64,000 nucleotides of DNA from Pteria penguin. Its lineage: Eukaryota > Mollusca > Bivalvia > Pterioida > Pteriidae. Below, in pieces: positions 22,866-34,734 of this stretch; positions within the stretch are counted from its first letter, which is position 1, and each line of letters opens with the position of its first letter. The notes below the pieces were generated by a model. That model saw nothing but the letters and a program-made list of their open reading frames with translations. It was not told the origin of the DNA and made no database searches. The DNA lies in NCBI GenBank assembly GCA_035048485.1, contig CM068581.1, positions 7,205,430 to 7,269,429 on the forward strand. The letters are read 5' to 3'. A program made the translations under genes and the position numbers.

Positions 22866-22894
22866 GCACACGTATATATATATTTATATAAATA

Positions 22895-22977
<83 letters not shown>
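22866..22977. repeat. TA microsatellite
   Basis: About 110 bp of TA units with a few AAATA interruptions, directly left of the large inverted repeat. Confidence 0.97.
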
Positions 22978-22980
<3 letters not shown>

Positions 22981-23702
22981 CACAGGTAAGCGATAACGAT
23001 ACTAAAACAATTAAAAAATTGCCAAATTTTCGAAGCAATCTGCTTCTTCTTCAGGACACACACAAACACTCACACAAATATAAAGACACGAAAAGAAAGA
23101 TAGAAAATATATACAAAGCACTATTCTAATAAAAACTGGTTTCTTCAATTGGCTACATATTGAGCGTTTCTCTATGCGCTATCCGGCTCATTTCCCTGAG
23201 TGGTGGATCCAGGGCGGGGCCAAAAGTGCCCAAAACGGTACCCCTTTTCAAAAATCTTTTTCTCCAGAACCAGTGCATTAATGGGAAAACTAATTGTATT
23301 TCAACAATCTGTAAAGATGGGTCATCAAAAATTGTGTTTGGGGTTAAGATCCGTCAAATAGAAATTTACATTTTTTTTGACATGTTTCTGCATTTAGTAA
23401 TTTCAATGCAGAAAAGTGTCATGTTTTTCAGTTGATTGACATTGATGATTTCTTAATGACTACAGTACAGTCCAGATATCTATCTATCTAGATAGCGCAT
23501 AGATAAACGCTCAATATGTAGCCAGTTGAAGAAACCAGTTTTTATTAGAATAGTGCTTTGTATCTATTTTCTATCTTTCTTTTCGTGTCTTTATATTTGT
23601 GTGAGTGTTTGTGTGTGTCCTGAAGAAGAAGCAGATTGCTTCGAAAATTTGGCAATTTTTTAATTGTTTTAGTATCGTTATCGCTTACCTGTGCTTTTAT
23701 AT
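22972..23702. repeat. large inverted repeat, 212-bp arms
   Basis: The left arm 22972-23183 and right arm 23491-23702 are reverse complements with about three mismatches. They enclose a 307-bp loop. Each arm contains CTGAAGA, a GAAGCA/TGCTTC hairpin and GAAA. The loop carries a 285-bp segment nearly identical to 26445-26727. TA microsatellites lie on both outer sides. No coding content. Confidence 0.95.
23191..23475 (+). repeat. 285-bp duplicate of the segment at 26445-26727
   Basis: Starting TTTCCCTGAGTGGTGGATCC and ending TACAGTACAGTCCAG, this is identical to 26445-26727 except for about four differences, two of them single-base indels. It even includes the first bases of the MITE that inserted at 26715. 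Other family members (38836, 39240, 40078) are much more divergent, so the duplication is local and recent. Confidence 0.93.
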
Positions 23703-23796
23703 TGACCCCTTTTTCTCGAGCGATTTGCATTAACCTTCATTGAGGTTGATCCGATACTTATGAATAGTGAATGCTGTTACAATTTCCTTTTTTGTG

Positions 23797-24852
<1,056 letters not shown>

Positions 24853-24960
24853 CGGGTTGCGCCACTGTGTTTAAGAAGGTGGTCACCCTCTGCTCCATGT
24901 TGCGATATAACTGAAAAAAATGTTGAAAGCGATGTAAAATACCAATCTACCAACTGATTA
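24853..24960 (+). mobile_element. SINE family 2, 5'-truncated copy
   Basis: GGGTTGCGCCACTGTGTTTA, GTTGCGATATAACTGAAA and the tail CCAATCTACCAACTGATT match the 3' two thirds of the SINE at 60712-60889. The tRNA-like head is missing. It ends 29 bp from the tRNA-Asp gene. Confidence 0.8.
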
Positions 24961-24978
24961 AAAAGAGAAAGAAAGAAG

Positions 24979-24986
24979 AAAAAAAA
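24979..24986 (-). terminator. RNA polymerase III terminator of tRNA-Asp
   Basis: Eight consecutive T residues on the minus strand, just downstream of the tRNA 3' end. Confidence 0.9.
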
Positions 24987-24989
24987 TCT

Positions 24990-25061
24990 CTCCCCGGCGG
25001 GGAATCGAACCCCGGTCTCCCGCGTGACAGGCGGGGATACTTACCACTATACTACCGAGGA
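24990..25061 (-). tRNA. tRNA-Asp (anticodon GTC)
   Basis: This 72-nt sequence on the minus strand folds as a canonical tRNA. The 5' acceptor strand TCCTCGG pairs with CCGGGGA. The D arm contains the A-box text TAGTATAGTGGTAAGTATC. The anticodon arm CCCGC-CTGTCAC-GCGGG places GTC at 25026-25028. The T arm GGGGTTCGATTCCCC contains a perfect B box. A run of eight T on the transcribed strand (plus-strand A run 24979-24986) lies four bases after the mature end and is a good pol III terminator. CCA is not encoded, as expected in eukaryotes. The product decodes GAC/GAU during translation. Only a single copy is in the window. Confidence 0.97.
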
Positions 25062-25914
25062 TCACGTCAGGGTAGCGAAATAGTAAATATATATACCTAT
25101 TTTAAGTATTTTTAAACTGCTACCAAATTAAGGGTTCTTTGGGATACCTTTCTTTCAAATTATCACAAAATGTTCAACAACATTTTATATTGTTACGAAA
25201 AGGAGCGATATAAACAAAGAAATCATATAACAAAAAATGTTAATCCACATATTGGTCTTCTTTGCGTTTGCATGACCTAATTAACAGAATGGGAATGCGC
25301 GCGCATATATCAAGATGAAAAGCTATTTATAGATTACAGCTGTAAGCAAGTGATGTTGTTCTGATGAGACTTTGTATGTATCTGTGGGTTTTGGCGTGCA
25401 TTGCTTCAGCAGTTTGAAAGAAGAATGTTTTAACACTATGGTGAGATGATGCAGATATTTCTAAATCATTATCTTTAATTAATATCGTGGGTTTTTTGTC
25501 TTCTGAACGTCGGAATATGTAGACATACGGGCAATTATAATTTTCAGGACAAAATATTCTGCCTCTTCTGATTGGTTAATAATTTGGCTAAAAATAGAAT
25601 AAAGGGTGTTTTGAATTTTATGATAAAATAATATGTTTTAATAGAATATAGGTTAAAAAAATGGTTATTTTAATAAATAAATAATATTCAGAGTAATGTT
25701 CAAGAATACAATTTTCATAAAAGAGTAAATTATTATGAAATCCAATAGGTTTACTGTGAAACTGATGTTTCGGATAGAAAGGGCAGGCACAGGCAATGTT
25801 TCCTGTAAAATTTTTAAAGTCATAAGAATTGGATTGTCACTGAAATCAGGATGCAGGAAGAGAGATGATTTTACGACCCGACCTGTCACCCTGTAAAAAA
25901 GTGTGTTTCAGTAG
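25062..25914. other. no recognisable feature
   Basis: AT-rich sequence upstream of the tRNA and before a fold-back element. Confidence 0.4.
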
Positions 25915-26232
25915 GCCACATTTACTTAAATTAGTTGGAGTTACCTCCCGTTGTCGGCCATCTTGTGAGTCAAACGGTAGATTTGCCATTTTCAAACAGC
26001 TCACTTGAAAAAAGCATCAGTAATTTCTTATTTTTGATACTGTGAAAAGTTTTGTTTAATAGATGATGTAGAAAAATATTGAAAGGGATCAAGAAGTTTA
26101 TTTTCAGAAATTCAAACTGTCTTGATGAATCATCAGATTTGGTTAAACTTATGCATGTACAATGTAGATACAGAGTTTGACTCACAATATAGCTGCTAAG
26201 GAGGTAACTCCATCAATTCTAGCCCAGTGAAA
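25915..26232. mobile_element. 318-bp fold-back element
   Basis: The left end GTTTCAGTAGGCCACA, TTAGTTGGAGTTACCTCC and TTGTGAGTCAAAC are mirrored, in order, by the right end (reverse complement GTTTCACTGGGCTAG, TTGATGGAGTTACCTCC, TTGTGAGTCAAAC). The terminal inverted repeats are thus about 70 bp and imperfect. No open frame of interest. Confidence 0.75.
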
Positions 26233-26714
26233 CCAGCCTATAGACCTTTTTAATAAAATGGTGTACTTTATTAGCTCACCTGAGCCATAGGCTCAAGTGA
26301 GCTGTAGTCATAGTGCGCCGTCCGTCCGTCGTTATTATTTTCCGATTTACGAATTCTTCTCTGGAACCGCTTTGCAGATTTGGATCAAACTTTGTATGTA
26401 TGATGTACTTAAGGTCCCCTACTAAAATTGTGTATGGGATCCAGTTTCCCTGAGTGGTGGATCCAGGCGGGGCCAAAAGTGCCCAAAACGGTACCCCTTT
26501 TCAAAAATCTTTTTCTCCAGAACCAGTGCATTAATGGGAAAACTAATTGTATTTCAACAATCTATAGAGATGGGTCATCAAAAATTGTGTTTGGGGTTAA
26601 GATCCGTCAAATAGAAATTTACATTTTTTTGACATGTTTCTGCATTTAGTAATTTCAATGCAGAAAAGTGTCATGTTTTTCAGTTGATTGACATTGATGA
26701 TTTCTTAATGACTA

Positions 26715-26954
26715 CAGTACAGTCCAGGTGGAACTTAATTTGCCCACTGGCCACAGTTGGCATTTTTAGAGTGGGCATTAAAAATGTCCACTGGACACAG
26801 TGGACATTCTTGTAAGAGTCAGTTAGAATTAACATGCAGGTAAGTGGACAGCTTGATAGCTCAGGTAAATGTCCACTCCTAATGCCCACTGAAAATTCAG
26901 GTGGACTGCCCACTGTGGACAGTGGGCATTCAAAGTTCCACTCGGACTGTACTG
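26715..26954. mobile_element. 240-bp MITE with TA target duplication
   Basis: Terminal inverted repeats CAGTACAGTCC..GTGGAACTT flank an interior rich in TGCCCACTG/CAGTGGGCA words. TA duplications lie at 26713-26714 and 26955-26956. The related copy at about 39497-39510 has the uninterrupted text AATGACTATTTTGATCAT, an empty site. Likely mobilised by a Tc1/mariner-type transposase; none is encoded. Confidence 0.9.
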
Positions 26955-27586
26955 TATTTTGATCATGATTCTGGTAAGGAATATTGTTGTGAAAGAATTT
27001 TGTCAATATCTCAATTTTTGGATTTTTTATGAATTTTTTACGACTTCCAAAAAACGGGGATGAGGGGGGGTTGGTTGGCCATTTTTCACATTTTCAACTT
27101 TTTCTACAAAGCTGTATGAAGGATTTTAATAAATCTTGGTAGAAATAAATCACTTTTGATCCCCTTAAAATTCTGTGGTTTTCGTCCAGACCTCTTTACA
27201 AGTGATGCCACCAGTCAAAAGTAGGTGACAAAAGAGTACCCTCCTTTGACAATTTTCTTCTTCATTCTGGCTGTATACAGAGACAAACAGAATGCATAGA
27301 AATGATCTAGAGGGATGAGTGAAGAAGTCTTGTCATTTTGGTTCCCTTCCAAAATCTAATTTTAGAAATTTTTTTGACATTTTTTTGGACTTGATGATTT
27401 CAATGCAGAAAAGTGTCATATTTCATAGTTAATTGATAATGATGATTTCTTATGGACTATTTGATCATAATTATGGTTAAGAATGTTATTTTGAAAGAAT
27501 TTTTTCAATATCTCAATTTTTGGATTTTTTAATAATTTTTTAAGACTTCCAAATGAGGGTGTGTAGGGACAATTCTTCACATTTTT

Positions 27587-28371
27587 GGTCGGAATTGCAT
27601 AGCAATACCAGACCCTAGTCGTTACAATATGCTGTGTGGAACGCAGAAAATACCTCCTCGTGTATAAATAGTGCGTCGATATTTAGAAAAAGCGTGATTA
27701 GTTTACTTTTAAATAGTACTTATAATTTATATTGTACGAGTCAATGCAAGATAAGTTTGATCAGATGAGAAAATAGATGTGCCATTATTCCATCGATTTA
27801 GACGAGTTATATTCATGCACTGGAGGACATGCAGTCTTTCCGAATACTCGAAGTATCCGTTGTATTATAATTAATAAAACTTGAGAATATCGCTTCTTTT
27901 TATAGCAGTGGAATTCGAAGTACTCTACAATCTTCTCGTCATAATGATAAACAAACGTCTTGGTAGTTGTTGATGTGTAATGCTACTAAAAATAGCTAGT
28001 TATTTATAGATCTACATGTGTAGACGTGGTTTTCCCCAAATGTACATGTACAACGGGAGACTTTGTCCAAATTGCTAATTTCATGCTACTGTCAAGGTCA
28101 AAAGTGATAATAGAGAATGATAGCGGATTTGTTTGACAAAATCGGCAAATGAAAAGGAGAATGACTTTGATTTGCGATTTCAGGCAAAGAATTCAAGTCA
28201 AATATGCTTTAAACATAACATGTGTAGTTCATTCATTGTTTTTGTTTGTTCTGTTCAATGCAGACCGTGTTTTTGTCAATAATGATCCTAAACATTACAC
28301 GCTTGGTGTGTGATCTCTTGGTGGATCATGACTTTATTACCTTTGATGTACCTGACCATGCAATTCCGACC
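27587..28371. mobile_element. 785-bp element with GGTCGGAATTGCAT termini
   Basis: GGTCGGAATTGCATAG at 27587 is mirrored by CATGCAATTCCGACC ending at 28371. The element sits within copy 1 of the AGCTCACC family, whose text stops at 27586 and resumes by about 28440. A strong polypyrimidine-AG at about 28240-28263 lies inside, but the following open frame crosses the element end, so no exon is called. Confidence 0.65.
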
Positions 28372-29377
28372 TTGAGGACTTTCAAGTCCTTTCATGAACA
28401 ATTGCTGTTTTGCCAGAAGAATGATGTTGATGAAACATAGTATACATGAAGTACTGTCTATAGACCTGTCCTCTATCAATTTTGTTCACTTCATCCAAAT
28501 TGGTTGACATGTGGTGCAACCATGGCTAAAAATAGGTCTCACAATGGTGAGAATGTACCACTTGGTAATTAAAATATGGAGAGTAGCAGTTCAAATCCAG
28601 CTGTGGTCAGTTTTTTTTTTCATTTCTTTACACATCTAAATAAGTTTTTAGATGTTTTACAACACTCAACATATGAAATAAGGCCAGTGTAAGTTGGATA
28701 TAGACAGTATTCTAAACAATTGTTGTTCATGACTGGAAATCAGTCAACAAATTTAAAGACTCCACTAAAGAAAATAACTAACTTTATTGATGCCCTGAAT
28801 CACATCTTGCAGAGACAAAGCAAATGCTTAATATCAAAATCATCTGAATGGATGTGCAAAAAAAGTGTTGTTGTTTTTCATTCTGGTCTGAAATATTTTC
28901 AACATTTGTGTTGACTTAATTAGCAGTGAAAATGAAATATCATCAGACCGACGGACAAGTCCGGTAATATTGCCATCGGTCCTGTAAATAGCCTTAAGTT
29001 TTCCGGACCAATTGTCCGTTAAAGATGAACAAAAACTAGAAGAAGAAAAAAAAGGTTAAAAAGCCCTTTCATTTATAAGTAGAAACAATGTTCACAATGA
29101 TGATTACATGTATTATACTGATCTTGTTAAAGAAGAAGACAACAGGAGAGCTCGAGATGTGTTTTTACTTGCCAGAGGTTCGCAATAAACCAATGAAATT
29201 TGTAGTGAGCAGTCATGGCATGATTTTTGCGACCATCTTTCTAAAAATGCAAATTTTGTTTATGGTCTGGTAAATGTTGCTTTGGTCTGGTGAATTGTCC
29301 TAGTTTACCAGACCGAATGTCCTGTAAAATGTTTTACAATTTCATATTCACTGATTTAGTCACAGTAATGCAATTAA

Positions 29378-29529
29378 GGAATGACTGTCTTTTTTTTCTA
29401 TGTTCATGGGGAATGAACTTGGACGAGAAACAAACAAATCACGTGAACGGCAAAGCTGTTCTCGAATAATTTGTTTGTATTTCACCCAAGTTCATTCCCC
29501 ATATACATAGAAAAAAAGACAGTCATTCC
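29378..29529. mobile_element. 152-bp fold-back element
   Basis: GGAATGACTGTCTTTTTTTTC and GGGGAATGAACTTGG at the left are mirrored at the right, giving about 45-bp near-perfect arms around a 60-bp loop. It is located inside the AGCTCACC element. Confidence 0.88.
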
Positions 29530-30431
29530 ATATATTAACAATGCATTTTAAAAGGTTTTTTTTTTTGAAAACAAAATATCAAATTCCTCTTTATCAAACT
29601 GGCAACGACCGAATTTTTCCTGAAGTGGAAAAGTACTTCCGTCACGCAATCCTGACTTCTTCTTTCCTGTATGACTGATCATCTAGGTACTCAGAAGAGC
29701 GATATAGGCTTGGGCCTCTTGTTCTGTCACAGGCAGTAATTAAACAGATACAAATTTTCATCATGACTACTGGGGTAATAAGTTTCTACATGACTTAAGT
29801 TGAATCCCAATTCCTTTAAAACATCTTTGAATGACAGATTCAGTTTAATATTTTATGTTGTAATATGAGAAATACTAAATTTCTACTACTAAGTACCAAA
29901 TTATTCTAAAGGGAGATTTATGAAATTGCAATTTCTATGTTCCCTGAAAAGTTTTTGGGGAGTATACTAGTACATGTATGTACATGTATAGTCATCATAT
30001 CCATCTGTCTGTCGGTCAATATGAGCACATATCTCTTAAAGTTAAACGATTAATTTTATCATATTTCAACCAAATGTTCCTTGGGCATTTGGGACAGGTA
30101 CACTATGTCAAAAGTCACACAAGGTCATTTCTGCAAGTTGAAGGTCACTCAGCACATATCCCAAAAATACATCATACATGTACATATTTTTAGAAAGGTC
30201 TCATATCGCTTAAACTAGATTTGTACATGTATCATTTTTCACCCAAATGTTCTTTAAGACAGGGATTTTTGAACAAAAGTTACTGAAAGTCATCTCTGAA
30301 AGGTCAAAGTTAATCAGCATATGATATATTTAGGTCTACATTTTTGTAAAATGTTTGGAAAGGCCTTATATTTCTTATACCCTTCATCAGAATTGTATGT
30401 TTCACACAAATGTTCCTCTGTAGAGCAGTCT

Positions 30432-31100
30432 TCCGAATAATTTTTCAAGTCACTAGCCGGTAGGGCTAGTGAGTTCCACAAATCTACTAACCCATGATAA
30501 TTTTTACTAGCCCAAACTTAACAAGTCATTTTAAAGCAATTTATTAATCTTTCATTCTTTAATATGTTTCTCTCTCTATTTCATATTCTAATTCTGTTGA
30601 AAATGAATGCAGCATGTCTTCATGTTTGGCGTTCCCTTCACAAAGTTTGAATCTACCTTATTCTCTTTGCACCATGTGCACGACATAAGGTTACTTTGCT
30701 CGTCAAAAACAACCAGGGCCGTCACTTCTCCTGAAAACGATGCTCCCGTTTTTCCTTGTACCTTTTATGTTTATTTATTTTATGTTCATTGTCCCGTTTG
30801 TGCTTGCCACTTGCAAGCGCAGTCGCACCTGCCTTAAGTGCCTGAAACGCATTCATTTTTGTTGTATTATAACTAATGCTGCGTGGTATAAGCACTTTCC
30901 GAAACACGTTATATAACGAAATGCATGTATGACGAAGACAAACTTAAAGTCGATTCATCTTCAGATACGAATCGATCCAGAAATTCAAATTGTTCGACTG
31001 ATTTCTACTAGCCATTCGGGCTAATACAGGGTGTGATTTTACTAGCCCGAGCTCAGATTTACTAGCATCGGGCGTCGGGCATGTGATTTTTGGGGAAGAC
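30432..31100 (-). mobile_element. inserted element with 'CTAGCC' repeats
   Basis: The ends carry CTAGCC/GGGCTAGT words (left TCACTAGCCGGTAGGGCTAG; right GGGCTAATACAG, ACTAGCCCGAGC) in a loosely inverted arrangement. It interrupts the 150-bp repeat series and contains the zinc-finger relic at 30588-30856 on its minus strand. Confidence 0.5.
30588..30856 (-). pseudogene. zinc-finger N-terminus of a hAT-like transposase/ZNF862-type protein, relic
   Basis: The minus-strand frame from 30856 reads MNAFQALKAGATALASGKHK and a Lys/Arg-rich stretch ending REHRFQEK with a stop. One frameshift later the text continues to 30588 as VVFDEQSNLMSCTWCKENK and DSNFVKGTPNMKTCCIHF. The pattern (basic stretch, then a tryptophan-leucine before D-E, then M-x-C-x-x-C, then F-V-x-G-T and a final His) is that of the TTF-type zinc finger at the N-terminus of hAT-derived proteins such as ZNF862/KIAA1586 relatives. 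The catalytic part is absent. Assignment is by motif memory. Confidence 0.4.
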
Positions 31101-31560
31101 TGGGACAGTGACATTTTGAGAAAAGTCATTCAGGGTCATGTCTTCAAGGTCAAGTTCACTTAGTACATACATGTATCCCTTAAATATTGGGAAGGCCTCA
31201 GATCTTTTCTACCATTCATCAGAATTAAATTGTATCATGTTTTATACAAATATTCACTGGGACAAGGACATATGGACAAAGTCACTCAAGGTCATTTCTG
31301 TAAGGTGAAGGTCACTCAGTTCATATCCCTAAAATATTGCATGGGGAAAGCCTCATTTCTCTTAAACTATTTATTAGAATTGTATCATATTTCTCACAAA
31401 TGTTCCTTGTGGACGGGGACTTTCTGCAAGGTCATTCAGCACATATCCCTAGATTATTGGAAAAGGCTTCTATTCCAGCATATCGTATTGATTGACTATA
31501 AATCAGAATTTTATCATATTTCACACTAATGTTTCTTGGACCAGGGACTTGTTCAATCAA

Positions 31561-31993
31561 GGTCACAACCTTAAATATTAAGAGAGGGCTTAATTTCTGG
31601 AATTTACTAACCTTTCATGCAAACAAAATGTTATTGGTTTGATGCATTTCAGGATTGTCGATCAGTTTTACTGATATGCTTCATAATTATGCATAGTTTC
31701 TTGTTTATCTCAACAGACAGTTTTTAGATCTAACCTCTTTTAAAATTATCATGAGAAGCAAGCCATTACTGCTTCAACATGTAAGCAAAGCATAACAGAG
31801 TTTTCATTACCTGTACAATGTACATTGTATAAATCACAGTAGATTAAGGAAGCATTTCAAAGTTCCTAGTGTATACTAGAAAAATACAAGTGTTTGAAAA
31901 CTGCTTTTGTTGTTTGATTACTGCCTTCAAAGGGTGTATAAACTTGAAAGTGCCTGTCGTTATTTTTATTTCATATGGTGTCTAGTTGACCAG
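31561..31993. other. no recognisable feature
   Basis: Transition between two repeat arrays; no gene seen. Confidence 0.4.
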
Positions 31994-32952
31994 ATTGCAA
32001 AGCAATTCCGGTCTATGATTTGGCGAAAACCGTCTGTCTGTCCGTCCGTCCGTCCGCACAGCGTCAACATTTTGCGTTTAGCTTGGTTTCTTTCATACCC
32101 TAAAGGGTACTTATGTCAAAGTTGGTAGGTTTGTAGATACTTGAATGTTCTATCCAACCAATCCAAAATTTAGTGACCTTGACCTTGATTTTACGCTTCA
32201 GTGAACACACACTGTTTTTGCCTTTAGGGTGACCACTTGCATACATGTATTGTTAATGTTATTGCAAAGCAATTCCGGTCTATGAAATGGCAAAACACGT
32301 CTGTCAGTCCGTCCGTCTGTCCGTCTGCACAGACTCAACATTTTGTGTATAGTATTTGCTATAAGCTTGGTTTCTTTCATACCCTAAAGGGTACTTATGT
32401 CAAAGTTGGTAGGTTTGTAGATACTTGAATGTTCTATCTAACCAATACAAAATTTAGTGACCTTGACCTTGACTTTACGCTTCCGTGAACACACACTGTT
32501 TTTTGCCTTTAGGGTGACCACTTGCATACATGTATTGTTAATGTTATTGCAAAGCAGTTCCGGTCTATGAAATGGCAAAATCAGTCTGTCCATCTGTCTG
32601 TCTGTCCATCCGCACAGACTCAACATTTTGTGTTTAGCATTTGCATTTAGCTTGGTTTCTTTCATACCCTAAAGGGTTATTTTGTCAAAGTTGGTAGGTT
32701 TGTAGATACTTGAATGTTCTATCCACCAATACAAAAACTTAGTGACCTTGACCTTGACTTTACGCTTCTGTGAACACACACTGTTTTTTTGCCTTTAGGG
32801 TGACCACTTGCATACATGTATTGTTAATGTTAATGCAAAGCAATTCTGGTCTATAATTTGGCAAAATCAGTCTGTCTGTCCGTCCGTTGTCAACATTTTG
32901 CGTTTAGCATTTGCAATCCGGTCATACCCTCTTTGACGGTTTCTTGTTTTTG
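31994..32952 (+). repeat. tandem repeat of about 280 bp, three and a half copies
   Basis: Units start ATTGCAAAGCAATTCCGGTC at 31994, 32261, 32545 and (diverged) 32832. They contain a CTGTCTGTCCGTCCGTCCG run, CATACCCTAAAGGGTACTTA and TAGTGACCTTGACCTTGA. The last unit is truncated and ends TTTGACGGTTTCTTGTTTTTG. Spacing is 267, 284 and 287 bp. Each full unit carries overlapping TCAAGGTCA words on the minus strand (32174-32188, 32458-32472, 32743-32757). Non-coding. Confidence 0.92.
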
Positions 32953-34734
32953 ACATAAATTGGGGAACAGCCTTCATGATACTGCAAATACAGATAAAAT
33001 CAGAAATGTAGGTTAGGAAAAGAATTGATATTACTAAATAATTTCCATGACAGTCATCTTGCAACACTTATAATTGTGTTTTCTCCCTCATTTTAAGCAC
33101 TAATGCTTCTCCTTCCTCATTTTCATAGTGATTTGTTTGATTTAACCTTACAGAAATAGTGTAGTGGCATATGATTGTGCTTATGAAACATTACACGTAC
33201 ACCTGTAAAAACTTGTGTTGCCATTTTGACTTGAACATCCTTAAACAAGAATTTCTCTGTCATTTTCACAGCAATGTAACTCTGCTTTAATTATCTGTTT
33301 CTGATGTTTGATGAATATATGTCATAAAAATGGTGTTACTGTTACCAGTTACAGATGTGTCACATCTTGAAGTTAGGGAGCAACCATTTGATATTTGGAG
33401 GAAGACTTTGGAAAAAAAATCCAGATGGGGGAAAGGGGGGGGGGGTTTCAGTGAAAATGGAGGTGTAGCATATATGGTAGTGGCTTAAAGGGCTGCAAGA
33501 ATATTTAGGTATATATATTGCATATATATATGAAAAGTTTGATTACACATTTTTTGTACTAGTACCCTCCCCCACTTTCCTTGGTATTTTTGAGCTCACC
33601 TGGGTAAAGTTGAGAGAGGCCTACATGTATACTGTAATCCTGGCATCCCAGATGGCATTGTCATCCTGGCATCCCAGGTGTCATCGTCCAGTAGTTATTT
33701 TGGGTAAATTAGTTTTAGACATTGTGCAAGTGTAACAGTTACCAAACTAACATCAAAATTCATCTTGAAATGCTGATTTCATCTTTTGTTTGGTTGCTTC
33801 ATTAGACCTACATGTACTTGGTACATCTGTGCAACTCCATATACATGCATATTAAGTTATTTGGCGTAGCTCAGTTGTGGACAAAGTACAAGTTTATTTC
33901 TACCAAAATGACATAAGTAATTCATCTTGAGATGCTTCAGATGCTGCATTTGACCTTCTTGCTCTGCTTGAGTGACTCTGTTATGTCATACGGGGTCATT
34001 CAGTTTTGGACAAAGTACCTTAACAAGTATTACAGTTAGCAATCTGACATCAATGGTTTACCTTTAGTTGCTGGATTTAGTACATGCTTTGGATGTTGCA
34101 TCTTACTTGCATGTTGCACTCGAGTGACTATTGTGATTTTTTGACGTAATACAATTGCCATACTTACTTAGCTTACTGTAGTGGTTCATTTGGATAAGGG
34201 CTTCAATTTGGTACCATGGGTTTTATAACATATTGACCTTTACCTTGGAATTTGACTTACTTTTTAAAAACTTTCAAGGGGTAACATCTTTTGAGTGGTG
34301 AGAGATAGGTCTCTCATCTTTCACGTATAGATTCCTTAGGATCAATGTTTTCATTTGGTACCATGGCTTTTTGTGTAATGACCTTGACTTTTAGATTTGA
34401 TCTACTTTTAAAATACTTTTAACCTTGGCTGTATCTTATGGATTTAATAATAAAAGATTAAACTTCATGTTACACATGTGGTTTCCTCAGTATCAGAGCT
34501 TTTTTGGTAAAGTTGTTTTTACTTAGTAACATTAACATTGGACTTTGACTTACTTACGTTGATGAACCTAAATTATGTTCCTGTTGAACCATAAAGGATA
34601 GGGCTTTCATATTTCACATATTCATTCCTCAAGATTATATATGTACTTGTATGTAGGAATGAAAATCTAAAACTGTGATGCAACAAAGCAGTTTCATCCT
34701 TAAATGAAATGGTACTTTATAGTCACTTTACTAT
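32953..34734. other. no gene; diverged repeat remnants
   Basis: A short direct repeat CATCCTGGCATCCCAG occurs twice at about 33642-33680. From 34190 to 34640 phrases such as TTTGGTACCATGG and TGACTTACTTTTTAAAA recur as old, diverged repeats. No coding segment recognised. Confidence 0.5.

Larger units (their letters stand above)
26271..29722 (+). mobile_element. 'AGCTCACC' long non-coding repeat element, copy 1
   Basis: It begins TTAGCTCACCTGAGCCATAG followed by a CCGTCCGTCCGTCG run, and ends GCGATATAGGCTTGGGCCTC TTGTT. The same start and end occur at 39018-41907 and 38665-44949. The interior has long AT-rich stretches conserved between copies (AATTTTGTCAATATCTCAATTTTTGG and AACATATGAAATTAGG types) but no conserved coding frame. 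Nested inside are a 240-bp TA-flanked MITE (26715-26954), a 785-bp element (27587-28371) and a 152-bp palindrome (29378-29529). I recall this family from bivalve genomes; its transposition class is not clear to me. Confidence 0.75.
29990..31560 (+). repeat. diverged tandem repeat of about 150 bp
   Basis: Blocks with the order 'catATTTCACaCAAATGTTCCT', 'GGgACAGGGACTTTT', 'AAGGTCATTTCTGCAAGgTgaAGGTCACTCAG', 'CACATATCCCTaaAaTATTGG' recur near 30060, 30230, 30390, 31220, 31380 and 31510. Each carries one or two AGGTCA words. The series is interrupted at about 30432-31100 by another element. Non-coding. Confidence 0.7.

Noticed and set aside
28246..28440. Exon after a strong polypyrimidine-AG at 28263
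   Set aside because: The open frame runs across the right terminus (28371) of an inserted 785-bp element, so it joins two unrelated sequences.
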